Assembly: GCA_023139045.1 (NCBI GenBank)
Contig: JAGLOJ010000044.1
Coordinates: 87,274-133,555 of the forward strand
DNA from: Candidatus Sabulitectum sp.
GTDB taxonomy: Bacteria; Fermentibacterota; Fermentibacteria; Fermentibacterales; JCC-6
Length of the DNA stretch: 46,282 bases
Direction: 5' to 3'
Position 1 is the first letter of the stretch; each line of letters starts with the position of its first letter. The position numbers and the translations under genes are program-made. Shown here one piece after another: positions 8,380 through 15,966 of the stretch. Under the pieces are notes generated by a model. The model saw only the letters and a list, made by a program, of their open reading frames with translations. It was not told where the DNA came from and searched no databases.

Positions 8380-9065
8380 TCTTCACCTCCCGCTTTTCTG
8401 TAGGATGCGAATATACCGGACAACTCGCTCGCTACTTTAGCGCCGATGGCCAGCGAAATGATAGGAATAATGCCCGCGGACAGTATTCTTCCCGGGGAAC
8501 CTGCTGGAAGAACCAGATTGTTCAGGAACTGCCCCAGAGTCAGCATTCCCCAGAATCCCAGCAACCCGAAGGTTAGTCCTGCGAGAGATTCAATGGAAGC
8601 CAGAAACTTGGATTTTCCGGGAATGGTGTTACTGCCAAGCATAACAAGCAGGAAAGCCGAAGCGACTACAGCTCCTCCGGGAAATCCCCCACCGGGGCTG
8701 AGATGCCCATGGGTGATAATGTAAATACCGAAGAGCACGATTGCACCCGGCAGCACGCCTGCGGTGAATGCAACGATTGAGCTGGGTGGTGTTGGATTTG
8801 CTCCGATTGGAATCAGTGTCAGTATAAGCACAACCGCAGTGGATGCGCAGAAAAGCACAACAACTTCACCGAGAGTATCCAATCCGCGGTATGCCACCAC
8901 CACAGCCGTAACAAGATTCACAGAACCGGTATCATCCACACCTCGTTCTGTATAAAACCGCCCCGCACCCAGAAGCTGTGAGGGAACAGAGTAATCGGAA
9001 ATGGATGAGATCACTATTGCGGAAAGGGCTAGAACAATTATCAGCCCCACAATGGTGCGTATCAT
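8376..9065 (-). CDS. MbhE-MrpB fusion membrane subunit (MbxE/F)
   Basis: 229-aa membrane protein with two parts. Residues about 1-85, including ERGVDDTGSVNLVTAVVVAY and RGLDTLGEVVVLF, match the MbhE / MrpA C-terminal region. Residues about 100-225, including THGHLSPGGGFPGGAVVAS, are the MrpB/MnhB domain. In archaeal MBH these are two genes (mbhE and mbhF); here they form one reading frame with no internal start obvious between them. It overlaps its neighbours on both sides by 4 bases. Role: part of the Mrp-like sodium/proton antiporter module. Confidence 0.85.
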   Translation of the reverse strand: MIRTIVGLIIVLALSAIVISSISDYSVPSQLLGAGRFYTERGVDDTGSVNLVTAVVVAYRGLDTLGEVVVLFCASTAVVLILTLIPIGANPTPPSSIVAFTAGVLPGAIVLFGIYIITHGHLSPGGGFPGGAVVASAFLLVMLGSNTIPGKSKFLASIESLAGLTFGLLGFWGMLTLGQFLNNLVLPAGSPGRILSAGIIPIISLAIGAKVASELSGIFASYRKAGGEE

Positions 9066-9313
9066 TCTTCACCCCCTATCTTTCCTCTGCCCCAGAGGAA
9101 TATCACAGTAGAAATTGCAGCACCGATGCTGGCTTCAGTAATTGCCACATCCGGCGCATCCATCAGCAGGAAAAGAACGGAAGCTGAAAGACTCACAAAG
9201 CCCACAATGATAATTGCGGAGATCAGCTTTTTTACCACTAAAGCGGCCACAGCAGCAACAAGCATCATTACGCCTGTACCAATGGATGCAGCAGCCAGAA
9301 GGGAGATGTTCAC
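9062..9313 (-). CDS. MbhD-like subunit (MrpA C-terminal domain D, DUF4040)
   Basis: 83-aa membrane protein with two to three hydrophobic segments. The segment LLMDAPDVAITEASIGAAIS is the hallmark of the MbhD / MrpA C-terminal region, where acidic residues in PDVAITEA are thought to line an ion path. It overlaps mrpG-like (start side) and the MbhE-MrpB fusion (stop side) by 4 bases each. Full length compared with archaeal MbhD. Confidence 0.87.
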   Translation of the reverse strand: MNISLLAAASIGTGVMMLVAAVAALVVKKLISAIIIVGFVSLSASVLFLLMDAPDVAITEASIGAAISTVIFLWGRGKIGGEE

Positions 9314-9645
9314 TGGCCACCTCCTTTGCTGTCTGCAAGGTCGTCAATAATGAGGTTATCGGGCTTCTCGGATGGCTCATTGTGAGCTGCCCTGGCCAGT
9401 GCATGGCTTGAAACCGGATTTGTTAAAACAATGAAAAGAACTATCAGAAGAAGTTTCGGCATCCAGGAAGGTTCAAAAAGCCCCAGACCAACAAGAAAAA
9501 GAACTGAACCGAGCGTTGTTGCCTTTGTACCGGCGTGCATCTTGTTGAAGACATCCGGCATTCTAAAAACACCAAGACCGCTTGCGAAAAGCACAAGAGC
9601 ACCGAGACCTGTAAGCCCGTGTGCCAGAATAGAGATGAAACTCAT
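9310..9645 (-). CDS. mrpG: MrpG/MnhG-like membrane subunit (MbxC)
   Basis: 111-aa membrane protein of the MrpG family. FRMPDVFNKMHAGTKATTLG is the family signature (RxPDxxxRxHAxTKxxTLG type), followed by two hydrophobic helices and a short cytoplasmic tail. ATGA overlaps connect it to mrpF-like upstream and to the MbhD-like gene downstream. Part of the small-subunit cap of the Mrp antiporter module. Confidence 0.9.
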   Translation of the reverse strand: MSFISILAHGLTGLGALVLFASGLGVFRMPDVFNKMHAGTKATTLGSVLFLVGLGLFEPSWMPKLLLIVLFIVLTNPVSSHALARAAHNEPSEKPDNLIIDDLADSKGGGQ

Positions 9646-9905
9646 TTCAGCCCCCCGTCCAGATACCGGGCAATAGCCAGAACACCCAGAAATGACAGCA
9701 CTGAATAAACAAGGGCTACATCAAGAAGCAGGGACCTTCCCTGGAGGAAGGCGACAAGTACCAGAAAGCCCGTGGAGATCAAGGTGGTAGTGTCCAGAGC
9801 AACAGCTCTGTCTGTAGCTTTCCTGCCAATGATCAGGCGAAGAAAGGAAAGAAATAACCCCCCGCCGATCAGCACAAAAATAATGATCAGAAATGTGTTA
9901 CTCAA
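9642..9905 (-). CDS. mrpF: MrpF/MnhF-like membrane subunit (MbxB)
   Basis: 87-aa three-helix membrane protein; LRLIIGRKATDRAVALDTTT is the MrpF signature (GPTxxDRVVALD type). The reading frame stays open to 10019, but a start there would place 38 extra residues inside mrpE. The TTG at 9905 overlaps the mrpE stop codon, has GGAG seven bases upstream, and gives the usual MrpF length, so I prefer it. It overlaps mrpG by 4 bases. Confidence 0.85.
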   Translation of the reverse strand: MSNTFLIIIFVLIGGGLFLSFLRLIIGRKATDRAVALDTTTLISTGFLVLVAFLQGRSLLLDVALVYSVLSFLGVLAIARYLDGGLK

Positions 9906-10395
9906 AGATATTCTCCAATCTGACCGCAAAGCTGTCAACCATTGACTGTGTCTTGATGTGTACATCTCCATCCGGTAAAAATACCCAGTGTACAAATATT
10001 TCATCACCGATAATGTCAATAGTTATTGTGCCAGGAGTAAGTGTAATGGAATTTGCTACAATAGCTTTGGCCCGTTCGCTTTTCAGAGTGAGTTTTGCCT
10101 TAACAATTCCCGGTTTGATCGGAATAACAGGTCTGAAAATTCTAAAAAAAACATCAATGTTCGCTTTTATCATCTGCCCCAGAAAGAAGAACACATACTC
10201 AATAGTCGCCAGGCACTTTCGAGGTTTAAGCAGGCGAGAGAGGTCGCCGGTAAGTGCCCCGTGAGTGGCCACTGCGGTAATAAGACTCACTACCACGCCC
10301 AGTGCAATCTCCTGGGAATCAGCACTCAGCGTTAAACTGAGCCAGATGCCGAACAAAACAACCGAAGTAGAGATAACGGCTGGTGCTCTTTTCAT
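9898..10395 (-). CDS. mrpE: MrpE/MnhE-like membrane subunit (MbxA)
   Basis: 165-aa protein of the MrpE family: two hydrophobic N-terminal segments, then a soluble C-terminal domain with the family motif ANSITLTPGTITIDIIGD near residue 110. Its ATG overlaps the stop codon of rex (ATGA), so the regulator and first structural gene are translationally coupled. It is the first Mrp-type gene of the complex, as in archaeal mbh/mbx operons. Confidence 0.9.
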   Translation of the reverse strand: MKRAPAVISTSVVLFGIWLSLTLSADSQEIALGVVVSLITAVATHGALTGDLSRLLKPRKCLATIEYVFFFLGQMIKANIDVFFRIFRPVIPIKPGIVKAKLTLKSERAKAIVANSITLTPGTITIDIIGDEIFVHWVFLPDGDVHIKTQSMVDSFAVRLENIFE

Positions 10396-11045
10396 CAGTT
10401 AACACGCTCCTTCCTTCTCATGGAATGGGTAAGAACATCAAGTTCTGTGGACACTTCAACATATCTGACTTCAACATTGTCGGGAGCTTTAAGCGGTTCA
10501 AGTGCAAAGCTCAAAATCGCATTGCATCCCGCATCGACAAGCATCTCGAGGGCATCCTGGCCGGATCCGCTTGAAACAGCGATCACGGCTATGACCTCTT
10601 TTTTGTCTCTTATTACTTCAGAGATCTCGTCAATGGGTCTTATCTGCTTTTCTCCACAATACCTGCCGATTTTTGCTGGATCGTTGTCAAAAATAGAATC
10701 GTAGGTGTAACCGGCTGTTCCAGCCAGACCGGAGATCATCAGGGCACAGCCGATGCTTCCAGCTCCAACAATTATCACTGAGGGCGGGTCTGTGGTACCA
10801 AGGATGTTTTCAATATTGACCAGCAGGTCATCAACCTTGTAACCTGATCCCTGTTTTCCGAATTCCCCGTAAATCGACAAATCCCGACGGACAGCGGCAG
10901 ACGATATGCCGCAATTTGTCGCCAGTTCCTGGGAGGTTATTATGGATTCACCTCTGATTTTAGCCAGCCGAAGGCAGCGGGCATAATGGCTCAACCTTCT
11001 GATGGATTTCTCTGAAACCTTAACTGCAATCAATGAAGTCCCCAT
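10395..11045 (-). CDS. rex: Redox-sensing transcriptional repressor Rex
   Basis: About 216 aa. The N-terminal winged helix contains ISSAAVRRDLSIYGEFGKQG, the highly conserved Rex DNA-binding and hinge motif. The C-terminal Rossmann domain has VGAGSIGCAL (GxGxxG), which binds NADH/NAD+. Rex proteins repress redox and fermentation genes when NADH/NAD+ is low and release DNA when NADH rises. It is the first gene of the MBX operon. The start is uncertain: the ATG at 11045 is preferred because a TTG at 11069 would fall inside the putative operator; a later TTG (about 11030) with GGGGA upstream is also possible. Confidence 0.9.
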   Translation of the reverse strand: MGTSLIAVKVSEKSIRRLSHYARCLRLAKIRGESIITSQELATNCGISSAAVRRDLSIYGEFGKQGSGYKVDDLLVNIENILGTTDPPSVIIVGAGSIGCALMISGLAGTAGYTYDSIFDNDPAKIGRYCGEKQIRPIDEISEVIRDKKEVIAVIAVSSGSGQDALEMLVDAGCNAILSFALEPLKAPDNVEVRYVEVSTELDVLTHSMRRKERVN

Positions 11046-11051
11046 TTCGCT

Positions 11052-11069
11052 TAGTGATAGTTTGCACAA
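11052..11069 (-). promoter_or_regulatory. Putative Rex operator
   Basis: TTGTGCAAACTATCACTA matches the Rex consensus TTGTGA-N6-TCACAA at 10 of 12 fixed positions. It lies between the -10 element and the rex start codon, where bound repressor would block initiation. A further TTGTGA half-site lies directly upstream. The assignment rests on pattern and position only. Confidence 0.5.
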
Positions 11070-11074
11070 TCACA

Positions 11075-11103
11075 AGTGTACTACATTTTTCTCACACAGT
11101 CAA
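11075..11103 (-). promoter_or_regulatory. Promoter of the rex-MBX operon
   Basis: Reading on the minus strand: TTGACT (11098-11103), a 17-base spacer, then TACACT (11075-11080). This is a near-consensus vegetative promoter. The expected transcription start lies just inside the putative Rex box. No second promoter is obvious in the tightly packed operon. Confidence 0.6.
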
Positions 11104-11194
11104 GATATTGTTTTAGTAGAGAATTGTTCGAAATAGCAAAGAAATTACCTTTCAATATACTGTCAGACAACAGGGTACTGCTGCGCACATATGA

Positions 11195-11223
11195 GGAAGG
11201 GGCGCAGAATCTACGCCCCTTCC
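11195..11223. terminator. Strong hairpin downstream of the DUF4082 gene
   Basis: GGAAGGGGCG pairs perfectly with CGCCCCTTCC across a 9-base loop. It lies 22 bases past the stop of the minus-strand DUF4082 gene and upstream of the rex promoter. No U-tract follows on either strand, so its efficiency as a terminator is uncertain; it may simply protect a 3' end. Confidence 0.5.
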
Positions 11224-11244
11224 ATTCAGCAATTGCAGTATTAG

Positions 11245-11835
11245 CTAGAAGGAATTCTTGATTGACCCCCAGGTCGTCCGGTCAAGAGAAGTCTCAGTTA
11301 ATATGAAGTTCGGGCCGAAGCGACCACCGGAACTCGGAGACGAATCGTTCTCGGGAAAAACAAACCCCAGATTTCCTCCGAGCGGATAGACCGAGTTGAG
11401 CCAGGTCACATCAGGGTCACTTGTTACTGACGAAGCCCCGGAGATGTACCAGTCGTCATCACTCGCGAAATAAATGGCACCAATGGTATAGGTTTCCCCG
11501 GTCGCGATCACTACAGGAGTGATACTGGCATAAATCCAGTCTCCGACCACTGTGCCGGTATTGTCTACGGTCACTGAGGTGATCAGGGCCTTGGAAGCAT
11601 CCCAGATACCAACCTCATGCGGAGATTCGATACCACCGGTCTTGTCTTCATTCCACACGCCCAGGTCGGTTATCAGTATATCGTCGGCAACCGTGAACCG
11701 CCAGCCAATTACATCCCCGGCAGGATCACCGTAGTAGGAGTCATACTCGTTACCGCCGGAAAATCCGGTAATAGCCTGCCCGAAAGCAAATGGCGCACAG
11801 ACCAAAACAATGATCACAAAAACCAACGCTCGCAT
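11245..11835 (-). CDS. Secreted DUF4082-like protein
   Basis: 196 aa with a clear signal peptide (hydrophobic residues 4-17, cleavage likely after AFG). The mature part has the DUF4082 pattern: GWRFTVADDILITDLGVW, SPHEVGIWD, a SVTV strand and a YTIGAIYF strand. This is a beta-sandwich module seen in exported proteins of several phyla, without known enzymatic activity. It is monocistronic, with GGGGCAGGG before the ATG and a strong hairpin after its stop. It does not obviously relate to the neighbouring redox operon. No sorting domain is visible at the C-terminus. Confidence 0.65.
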   Translation of the reverse strand: MRALVFVIIVLVCAPFAFGQAITGFSGGNEYDSYYGDPAGDVIGWRFTVADDILITDLGVWNEDKTGGIESPHEVGIWDASKALITSVTVDNTGTVVGDWIYASITPVVIATGETYTIGAIYFASDDDWYISGASSVTSDPDVTWLNSVYPLGGNLGFVFPENDSSPSSGGRFGPNFILTETSLDRTTWGSIKNSF

Positions 11836-12223
11836 ACCCTGCCCCTTTCATTATGCACCTCGCTCGTACACAAGGTGCCACTTTATGAATAGTCCCTCTT
11901 GGATATGGGTTTAAATGCCCTCAAAGTCAAGTGCTTGTGTTTACTCATTACCGCAGGCAACAAGTCGGTCTTGAAAGCATCTCGATTCTGCGGCAAAAAT
12001 TGCCTTTCGTTTCAAAGTCACAACCGTTTCCGAAACAAACTCTTCCGAGGCTGAAGATACATCACGGAAATAGCGCTGGAGCACCTCCGATTCACTGAAT
12101 TTGGTATGAACAATTAACAGGCATATATTACCGTCAACCGGCTCAACTGTGCCGGTCATACTAACACCTAAGAAGCATTGCCTTCTTATTTTTTATCGGC
12201 ATCCTGCCGGTAGGAGGTCAGAA
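11836..12223. other. Intergenic region between the DUF4082 gene and gdh1
   Basis: 388 bases. A 72-codon minus-strand reading frame (11941-12159) has a plausible AGGTG before its ATG but no recognisable family; I give it about 0.15 of being a gene. The plus-strand side holds the gdh1 leader with a GGC-rich hairpin (12137-12154), a terminator-like hairpin (12169-12194) and the gdh1 ribosome-binding site. Confidence 0.5.
12169..12194 (+). terminator. Terminator-like hairpin in the gdh1 leader
   Basis: TAAGAAG pairs with CTTCTTA across the loop CATTGC and is followed by TTTTTT. The stem is short and AT-rich. It ends 30 bases before the gdh1 ATG, so it could attenuate gdh1 transcription; there is no upstream plus-strand gene for it to terminate. 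Confidence 0.4.
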
Positions 12224-13507
12224 ATGTCCAAAGGTTTCGATGCGTTCAAAATGGCGCAGGATCAGTTCGATCAGGTGGCTGAAACACTCGATCTTGATGC
12301 GGGTGCAAGAGCGTTTCTCCGTGAACCTATGAGGGAGTACCACTTCACTATTCCTGTTCACATGGATGATGGATCAGTTGAGGTTTTCCGTGGTTTCAGA
12401 GTACAGCACAGTGATGTTCGAGGTCCCTGCAAGGGCGGAATCAGATTCCACCCTGATGAGACCATCAGTACAGTCAAGGCTCTGGCCACATGGATGACCT
12501 GGAAAACTGCCGTTGTAGATATTCCTCTCGGTGGCGGTAAGGGTGGCGTTATCTGCGATCCTCACGAGCTGTCCATGCGCGAGCAGGAACAGATCTGCCG
12601 TGGCTGGATTCGCAGTGTCTGGAAAAACATTGGTCCTGTACAGGATATTCCTGCCCCCGATGTAATGACAACACCTCAGCACATGCTCTGGATGATGGAT
12701 GAATACGAGACCCTTACAGGCGGCAAGTTCCCGGGCGTTATCACCGGCAAGCCGGTTGGCAGCGGTGGCTCACTCGGAAGAACTGAGGCCACAGGCTATG
12801 GCGCCATCTACACCGTAAGGGAAGCCCTGAAGCGTCTTGGTGTTGATATCAAGGGTGCTACAATGGCCTGTCAGGGGTTCGGCAATGTGGTTCAGTATGC
12901 AGCAGATCTCTTCATTCAGTACGGCGGCAAGGTTCTCTGCATATCATGCTGGGATCAGAAGTACATGAAGGCCTACACCTACCGCAAGATCGACGGTATT
13001 GATCTTGAGTTCGTCCTGAGTATTACCAACAGATTCGGTACACTTGATGCCGAAAAGGCAATTGCAGCAGGTTACGAACAGCTTCCCGGTGATGCCTGGA
13101 TCGAGACCGAGGCAGATGTTCTTCTTCCAGGAGCCCTTGAAAACCAGATAAACGCCGACACTGTGGGCAAAATCCACGCTAGAGTCAAGGTTATTGCCGA
13201 AGGTGCCAACGGGCCTACAACTCCTGAAGCCGATGCAGTTCTTCACGAAAGAGGAATCTTCAATATTCCTGATTTCCTCTGCAATGCAGGTGGAGTTACA
13301 TGTTCCTACTTCGAGCAGGTTCAGAACAACATGAACTACTACTGGGAAAAAGACGAAGTTCTCTCCAAGCTCGATACAAAGATGACAACCGCGTTCCACG
13401 CTGTTGCTGACCTGGCCGAGAGTCAGTCAGTCTATATGCGTGATGCGGCCTACATGATCGCCATCGACAGGGTAGCTAATGCTGCCAGACTTCGCGGTCT
13501 CGTGTAG
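12224..13507 (+). CDS. gdhA: Glutamate dehydrogenase (Glu/Leu/Phe/Val family), gdh1
   Basis: Reversible oxidative deamination of glutamate to 2-oxoglutarate and ammonia with NAD(P). 427 aa from the ATG at 12224, chosen because AGGAGGT lies 6 bases upstream; the longer frame from 12149 lacks a site. Motifs: KGGIRFHPDE and PLGGGKGGVICDP in the substrate domain, TGKPVGSGGS, then the Rossmann loop CQGFGNVVQ near residue 230, EGANGPTTPEAD and NAGGVTCSYFEQVQN. It is of the shorter archaeal/Bacillus RocG-type rather than the E. coli type, and differs from the second GDH in this window. It is followed by a terminator and then a PEP-binding-domain gene in the same direction. Coenzyme preference is not assigned. 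Confidence 0.93.
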   Translation: MSKGFDAFKMAQDQFDQVAETLDLDAGARAFLREPMREYHFTIPVHMDDGSVEVFRGFRVQHSDVRGPCKGGIRFHPDETISTVKALATWMTWKTAVVDIPLGGGKGGVICDPHELSMREQEQICRGWIRSVWKNIGPVQDIPAPDVMTTPQHMLWMMDEYETLTGGKFPGVITGKPVGSGGSLGRTEATGYGAIYTVREALKRLGVDIKGATMACQGFGNVVQYAADLFIQYGGKVLCISCWDQKYMKAYTYRKIDGIDLEFVLSITNRFGTLDAEKAIAAGYEQLPGDAWIETEADVLLPGALENQINADTVGKIHARVKVIAEGANGPTTPEADAVLHERGIFNIPDFLCNAGGVTCSYFEQVQNNMNYYWEKDEVLSKLDTKMTTAFHAVADLAESQSVYMRDAAYMIAIDRVANAARLRGLV

Positions 13508-13524
13508 TTCCGTGTATCAACAAT

Positions 13525-13561
13525 GGATCGGGGTGGTTTCACCCCGGTCCTTTTTTTTTTT
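13525..13561 (+). terminator. Intrinsic terminator of gdh1
   Basis: The stem ATCGGGGTG-GTTT-CACCCCGGT is followed by an uninterrupted run of T. It lies 18 bases after the gdh1 stop codon and separates gdh1 from the downstream PEP-binding gene. Confidence 0.9.
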
Positions 13562-13629
13562 CCTCCTGCCAATTAGAATTGTTCCAGTAAATGTGAATAA
13601 AGAGTTACATCCAAAGAAAGGTATCTTGT

Positions 13630-15966
13630 ATGTCACCACTGGACAACCAGAATACAGTTACTGCTGGCACACCGGAATGGAAGATTATCCTCAGGCTGCT
13701 GAGCGAAACAGACCCTGAGCTTCTGGGGCGTCTGAGTAGAAAAATGCTGAATTATCTTTTTAGAAGAAAAATAGTGAAAATCTCAGAAATTATGGAAGAA
13801 TTGCTTCCCCGGCAGGTTGATGCAGTTGAAACTGGAGATCTGTACGGAGAGAACCAGCCAGCCCCCAGAATGGACTACAAAATCCTCGAGGAAATAACCA
13901 CACAGGTATTCAGGGTAGCCGAAGAGGTTCTTTCTCCGGAAGAAATTACGCTGGCTCTTCACAGATGGCTTCGTCACGAGAAAATTCGATTCCTTTCGGT
14001 AGCAGCCGGCAGGCGGGATGTACCCCTCGGCAAACTCAGAGAAGCACTGGACAGATACGAAATGCTGCCGCGGCGGAACAAGAAAATGGAAGCCCGGGAC
14101 AGAGAAAACATCATTGTGGGGCTTACAAGAAGAATCTTCACTGATGATCTCAATTACATAAATACCATCAGGAAACATGTAAGCATCAATGATTATGCTG
14201 ACGTCATCAACCACACTATTGGCCCGTACAACGGCAATGGAAAAGTAGGCGGTAAGGCAGCAGGGCTTTTCAGGGCTGAAAAGATTCTTAATTCCTACAA
14301 AAAGTCCCACTCTGTACTGAGAAATCTCAAAGTTCCCAGAACATGGTTTATTTCATCTGATTCCGTTCTTGAATTCATCAGCCATAATGCTCTTGAGGAG
14401 ATGATGGCTATCAAGTATGCACGTCAGGATGAGATAAGGCAGGAATACCACCTTCTTGAGCAGGTATTCAAGCACTCGATAATGCCGTACAGCGTTCTGA
14501 CAGGATTGGAGCACGCGCTGGATTACTTCGGTACAACCCCGATTATTGTCCGCTCTTCAAGTCTGCTTGAAGACAGTACAGGTGCAGCATTCGCTGGAAA
14601 GTACAAGAGCCTTTTTGTTGCCAATCAGGGTTCCAGACAGCAGCGACTGGATGCACTGGTTGATGCTGTACTGGAGATATATGCCAGCATTTTCGGCCCG
14701 GATCCTATCGAATACCGACGGGAAAGAGGACTGCTTGATTTCAATGAGGAAATGGGAATTCTGATTCAGGAAGTAGTGGGATCAAAAATCGGCAAATACT
14801 ACTTCCCACCCTTCGCCGGCGTGGCTTTCAGCAGGAATGATTACCGCTGGTCTCCAAGAATAAAGTCGGAGGACGGAATAGTCAGACTGGTCGCAGGGCT
14901 GGGCACCAGAGCAGTGGACAGAACAGGCCAGGATTTTCCGGTACTGATGAGCCCGGGTCAGCCCAAGCTGCGCATTAATGTAACCACCGAGGAACTTATT
15001 CGATATGCTCAGAAATACATGGATGTTGTAAATCTGGAAAAGGGATGCCTGGAAACGGTAAATACCGAAAAAATGATAAGGGAGTATGGATCCAAAATCC
15101 CGTGTCTGCCCTATCTGGTCTCCCTTTTCGACGAGGGAGCCATCCAGCTCTCACCGGGATCCATGCTGAATATTCAGAAAAAGGATACCATTATCACCTT
15201 CCACAACCTGCTGGAGAGAAGTCCGGTTCCCCTTTTCTTCAAAACCGTGCTGAACATTCTGGAAGACGAGATAGGTTTGCCTGTAGATATTGAATTCGCC
15301 TACGGACCGGACATCCATACGCCTTATCTGCTTCAGTGCAGACCACAGAGTACAGGCAGAGGCAATGTTGATACCACAATCCCCACGGGTATCAGCAATG
15401 ACGCGATAATGTTCACTGCAAACAAGTACATCATGTCCGGCGCATGCCATAACATTGAATACATGGTTTATGTTGACGGTGCTGAATATGACAAAGTGGA
15501 AAGCCGGGAAAAACTGCTTGAAATAGGTCACATCGTTGGAAGGCTGAACCAGCTTCTACCTCAGAAGAAATTCATTCTCATCGGACCGGGAAGATGGGGA
15601 AGCAAGGGTGATATCAAACTCGGAGTACACGTTGGATACAGCGACATCAACAACACCGCTATGCTGATTGAGGTTGCAAAGATGAAAAAAGGGCAGGTAC
15701 CGGATCTCTCCTTTGGAACCCATTTCTTCCAGGATCTTGTTGAAGCAGACATAAGGTATCTGCCTCTGTATCCGGATGATGACGGTGTGATATTCAGGGA
15801 AGAAGTATTCTTCAATAATAAAAATTATCTCAGCAATTATGTTTCAACAGCAAAGGCTTTTGTGCATGTAATCAAAGTAATTAAAATTGACGACATTCTA
15901 TCAGGCTCATCTCTTTCGGTAATTCTGAATGGAGATACAGACGAAGCAATTGCTTTCCTGAAGTAA
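13630..15966 (+). CDS. PEP/pyruvate-binding (PPDK_N-like) domain protein 1
   Basis: 778 aa. Residues about 190-560 resemble the ATP-grasp nucleotide-binding domain of PEP synthase and pyruvate phosphate dikinase: VGGKAAGLFRAEKIL, VPRTWFIS, IVRSSSLLEDSTGAAFAGKY, and PVDIEFAYGP before QCRPQS. The phosphohistidine swivelling domain and the C-terminal TIM barrel of the true enzymes are absent. Instead there is an alpha-helical N-terminal region of about 180 residues and a C-terminal region with ILIGPGRWGSKGD and FGTHFFQDL. The 990-aa protein encoded at 18646 shares the core and C-terminal motifs. Function unknown; a phosphotransfer or metabolite-sensing role is inference. It lies downstream of gdh1 beyond a terminator, with AAAGG upstream of its ATG. 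Confidence 0.75.
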   Translation: MSPLDNQNTVTAGTPEWKIILRLLSETDPELLGRLSRKMLNYLFRRKIVKISEIMEELLPRQVDAVETGDLYGENQPAPRMDYKILEEITTQVFRVAEEVLSPEEITLALHRWLRHEKIRFLSVAAGRRDVPLGKLREALDRYEMLPRRNKKMEARDRENIIVGLTRRIFTDDLNYINTIRKHVSINDYADVINHTIGPYNGNGKVGGKAAGLFRAEKILNSYKKSHSVLRNLKVPRTWFISSDSVLEFISHNALEEMMAIKYARQDEIRQEYHLLEQVFKHSIMPYSVLTGLEHALDYFGTTPIIVRSSSLLEDSTGAAFAGKYKSLFVANQGSRQQRLDALVDAVLEIYASIFGPDPIEYRRERGLLDFNEEMGILIQEVVGSKIGKYYFPPFAGVAFSRNDYRWSPRIKSEDGIVRLVAGLGTRAVDRTGQDFPVLMSPGQPKLRINVTTEELIRYAQKYMDVVNLEKGCLETVNTEKMIREYGSKIPCLPYLVSLFDEGAIQLSPGSMLNIQKKDTIITFHNLLERSPVPLFFKTVLNILEDEIGLPVDIEFAYGPDIHTPYLLQCRPQSTGRGNVDTTIPTGISNDAIMFTANKYIMSGACHNIEYMVYVDGAEYDKVESREKLLEIGHIVGRLNQLLPQKKFILIGPGRWGSKGDIKLGVHVGYSDINNTAMLIEVAKMKKGQVPDLSFGTHFFQDLVEADIRYLPLYPDDDGVIFREEVFFNNKNYLSNYVSTAKAFVHVIKVIKIDDILSGSSLSVILNGDTDEAIAFLK

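Noticed and set aside
1928-11045. Energy-converting NiFe hydrogenase (MBH/Ech)
   Set aside because: Gene order and subunits are similar, but both nickel-binding CxxC motifs are CxxE, so hydrogen chemistry is not supported.
11941-12159. 72-codon minus-strand frame upstream of gdh1
   Set aside because: An AGGTG precedes its ATG, but there is no recognisable domain and it overlaps the gdh1 leader structures; not enough support to call a gene.
13630-15966. Phosphoenolpyruvate synthase or pyruvate phosphate dikinase
   Set aside because: Only the nucleotide-binding part is present; the phosphohistidine and PEP-utilising TIM-barrel domains are missing.
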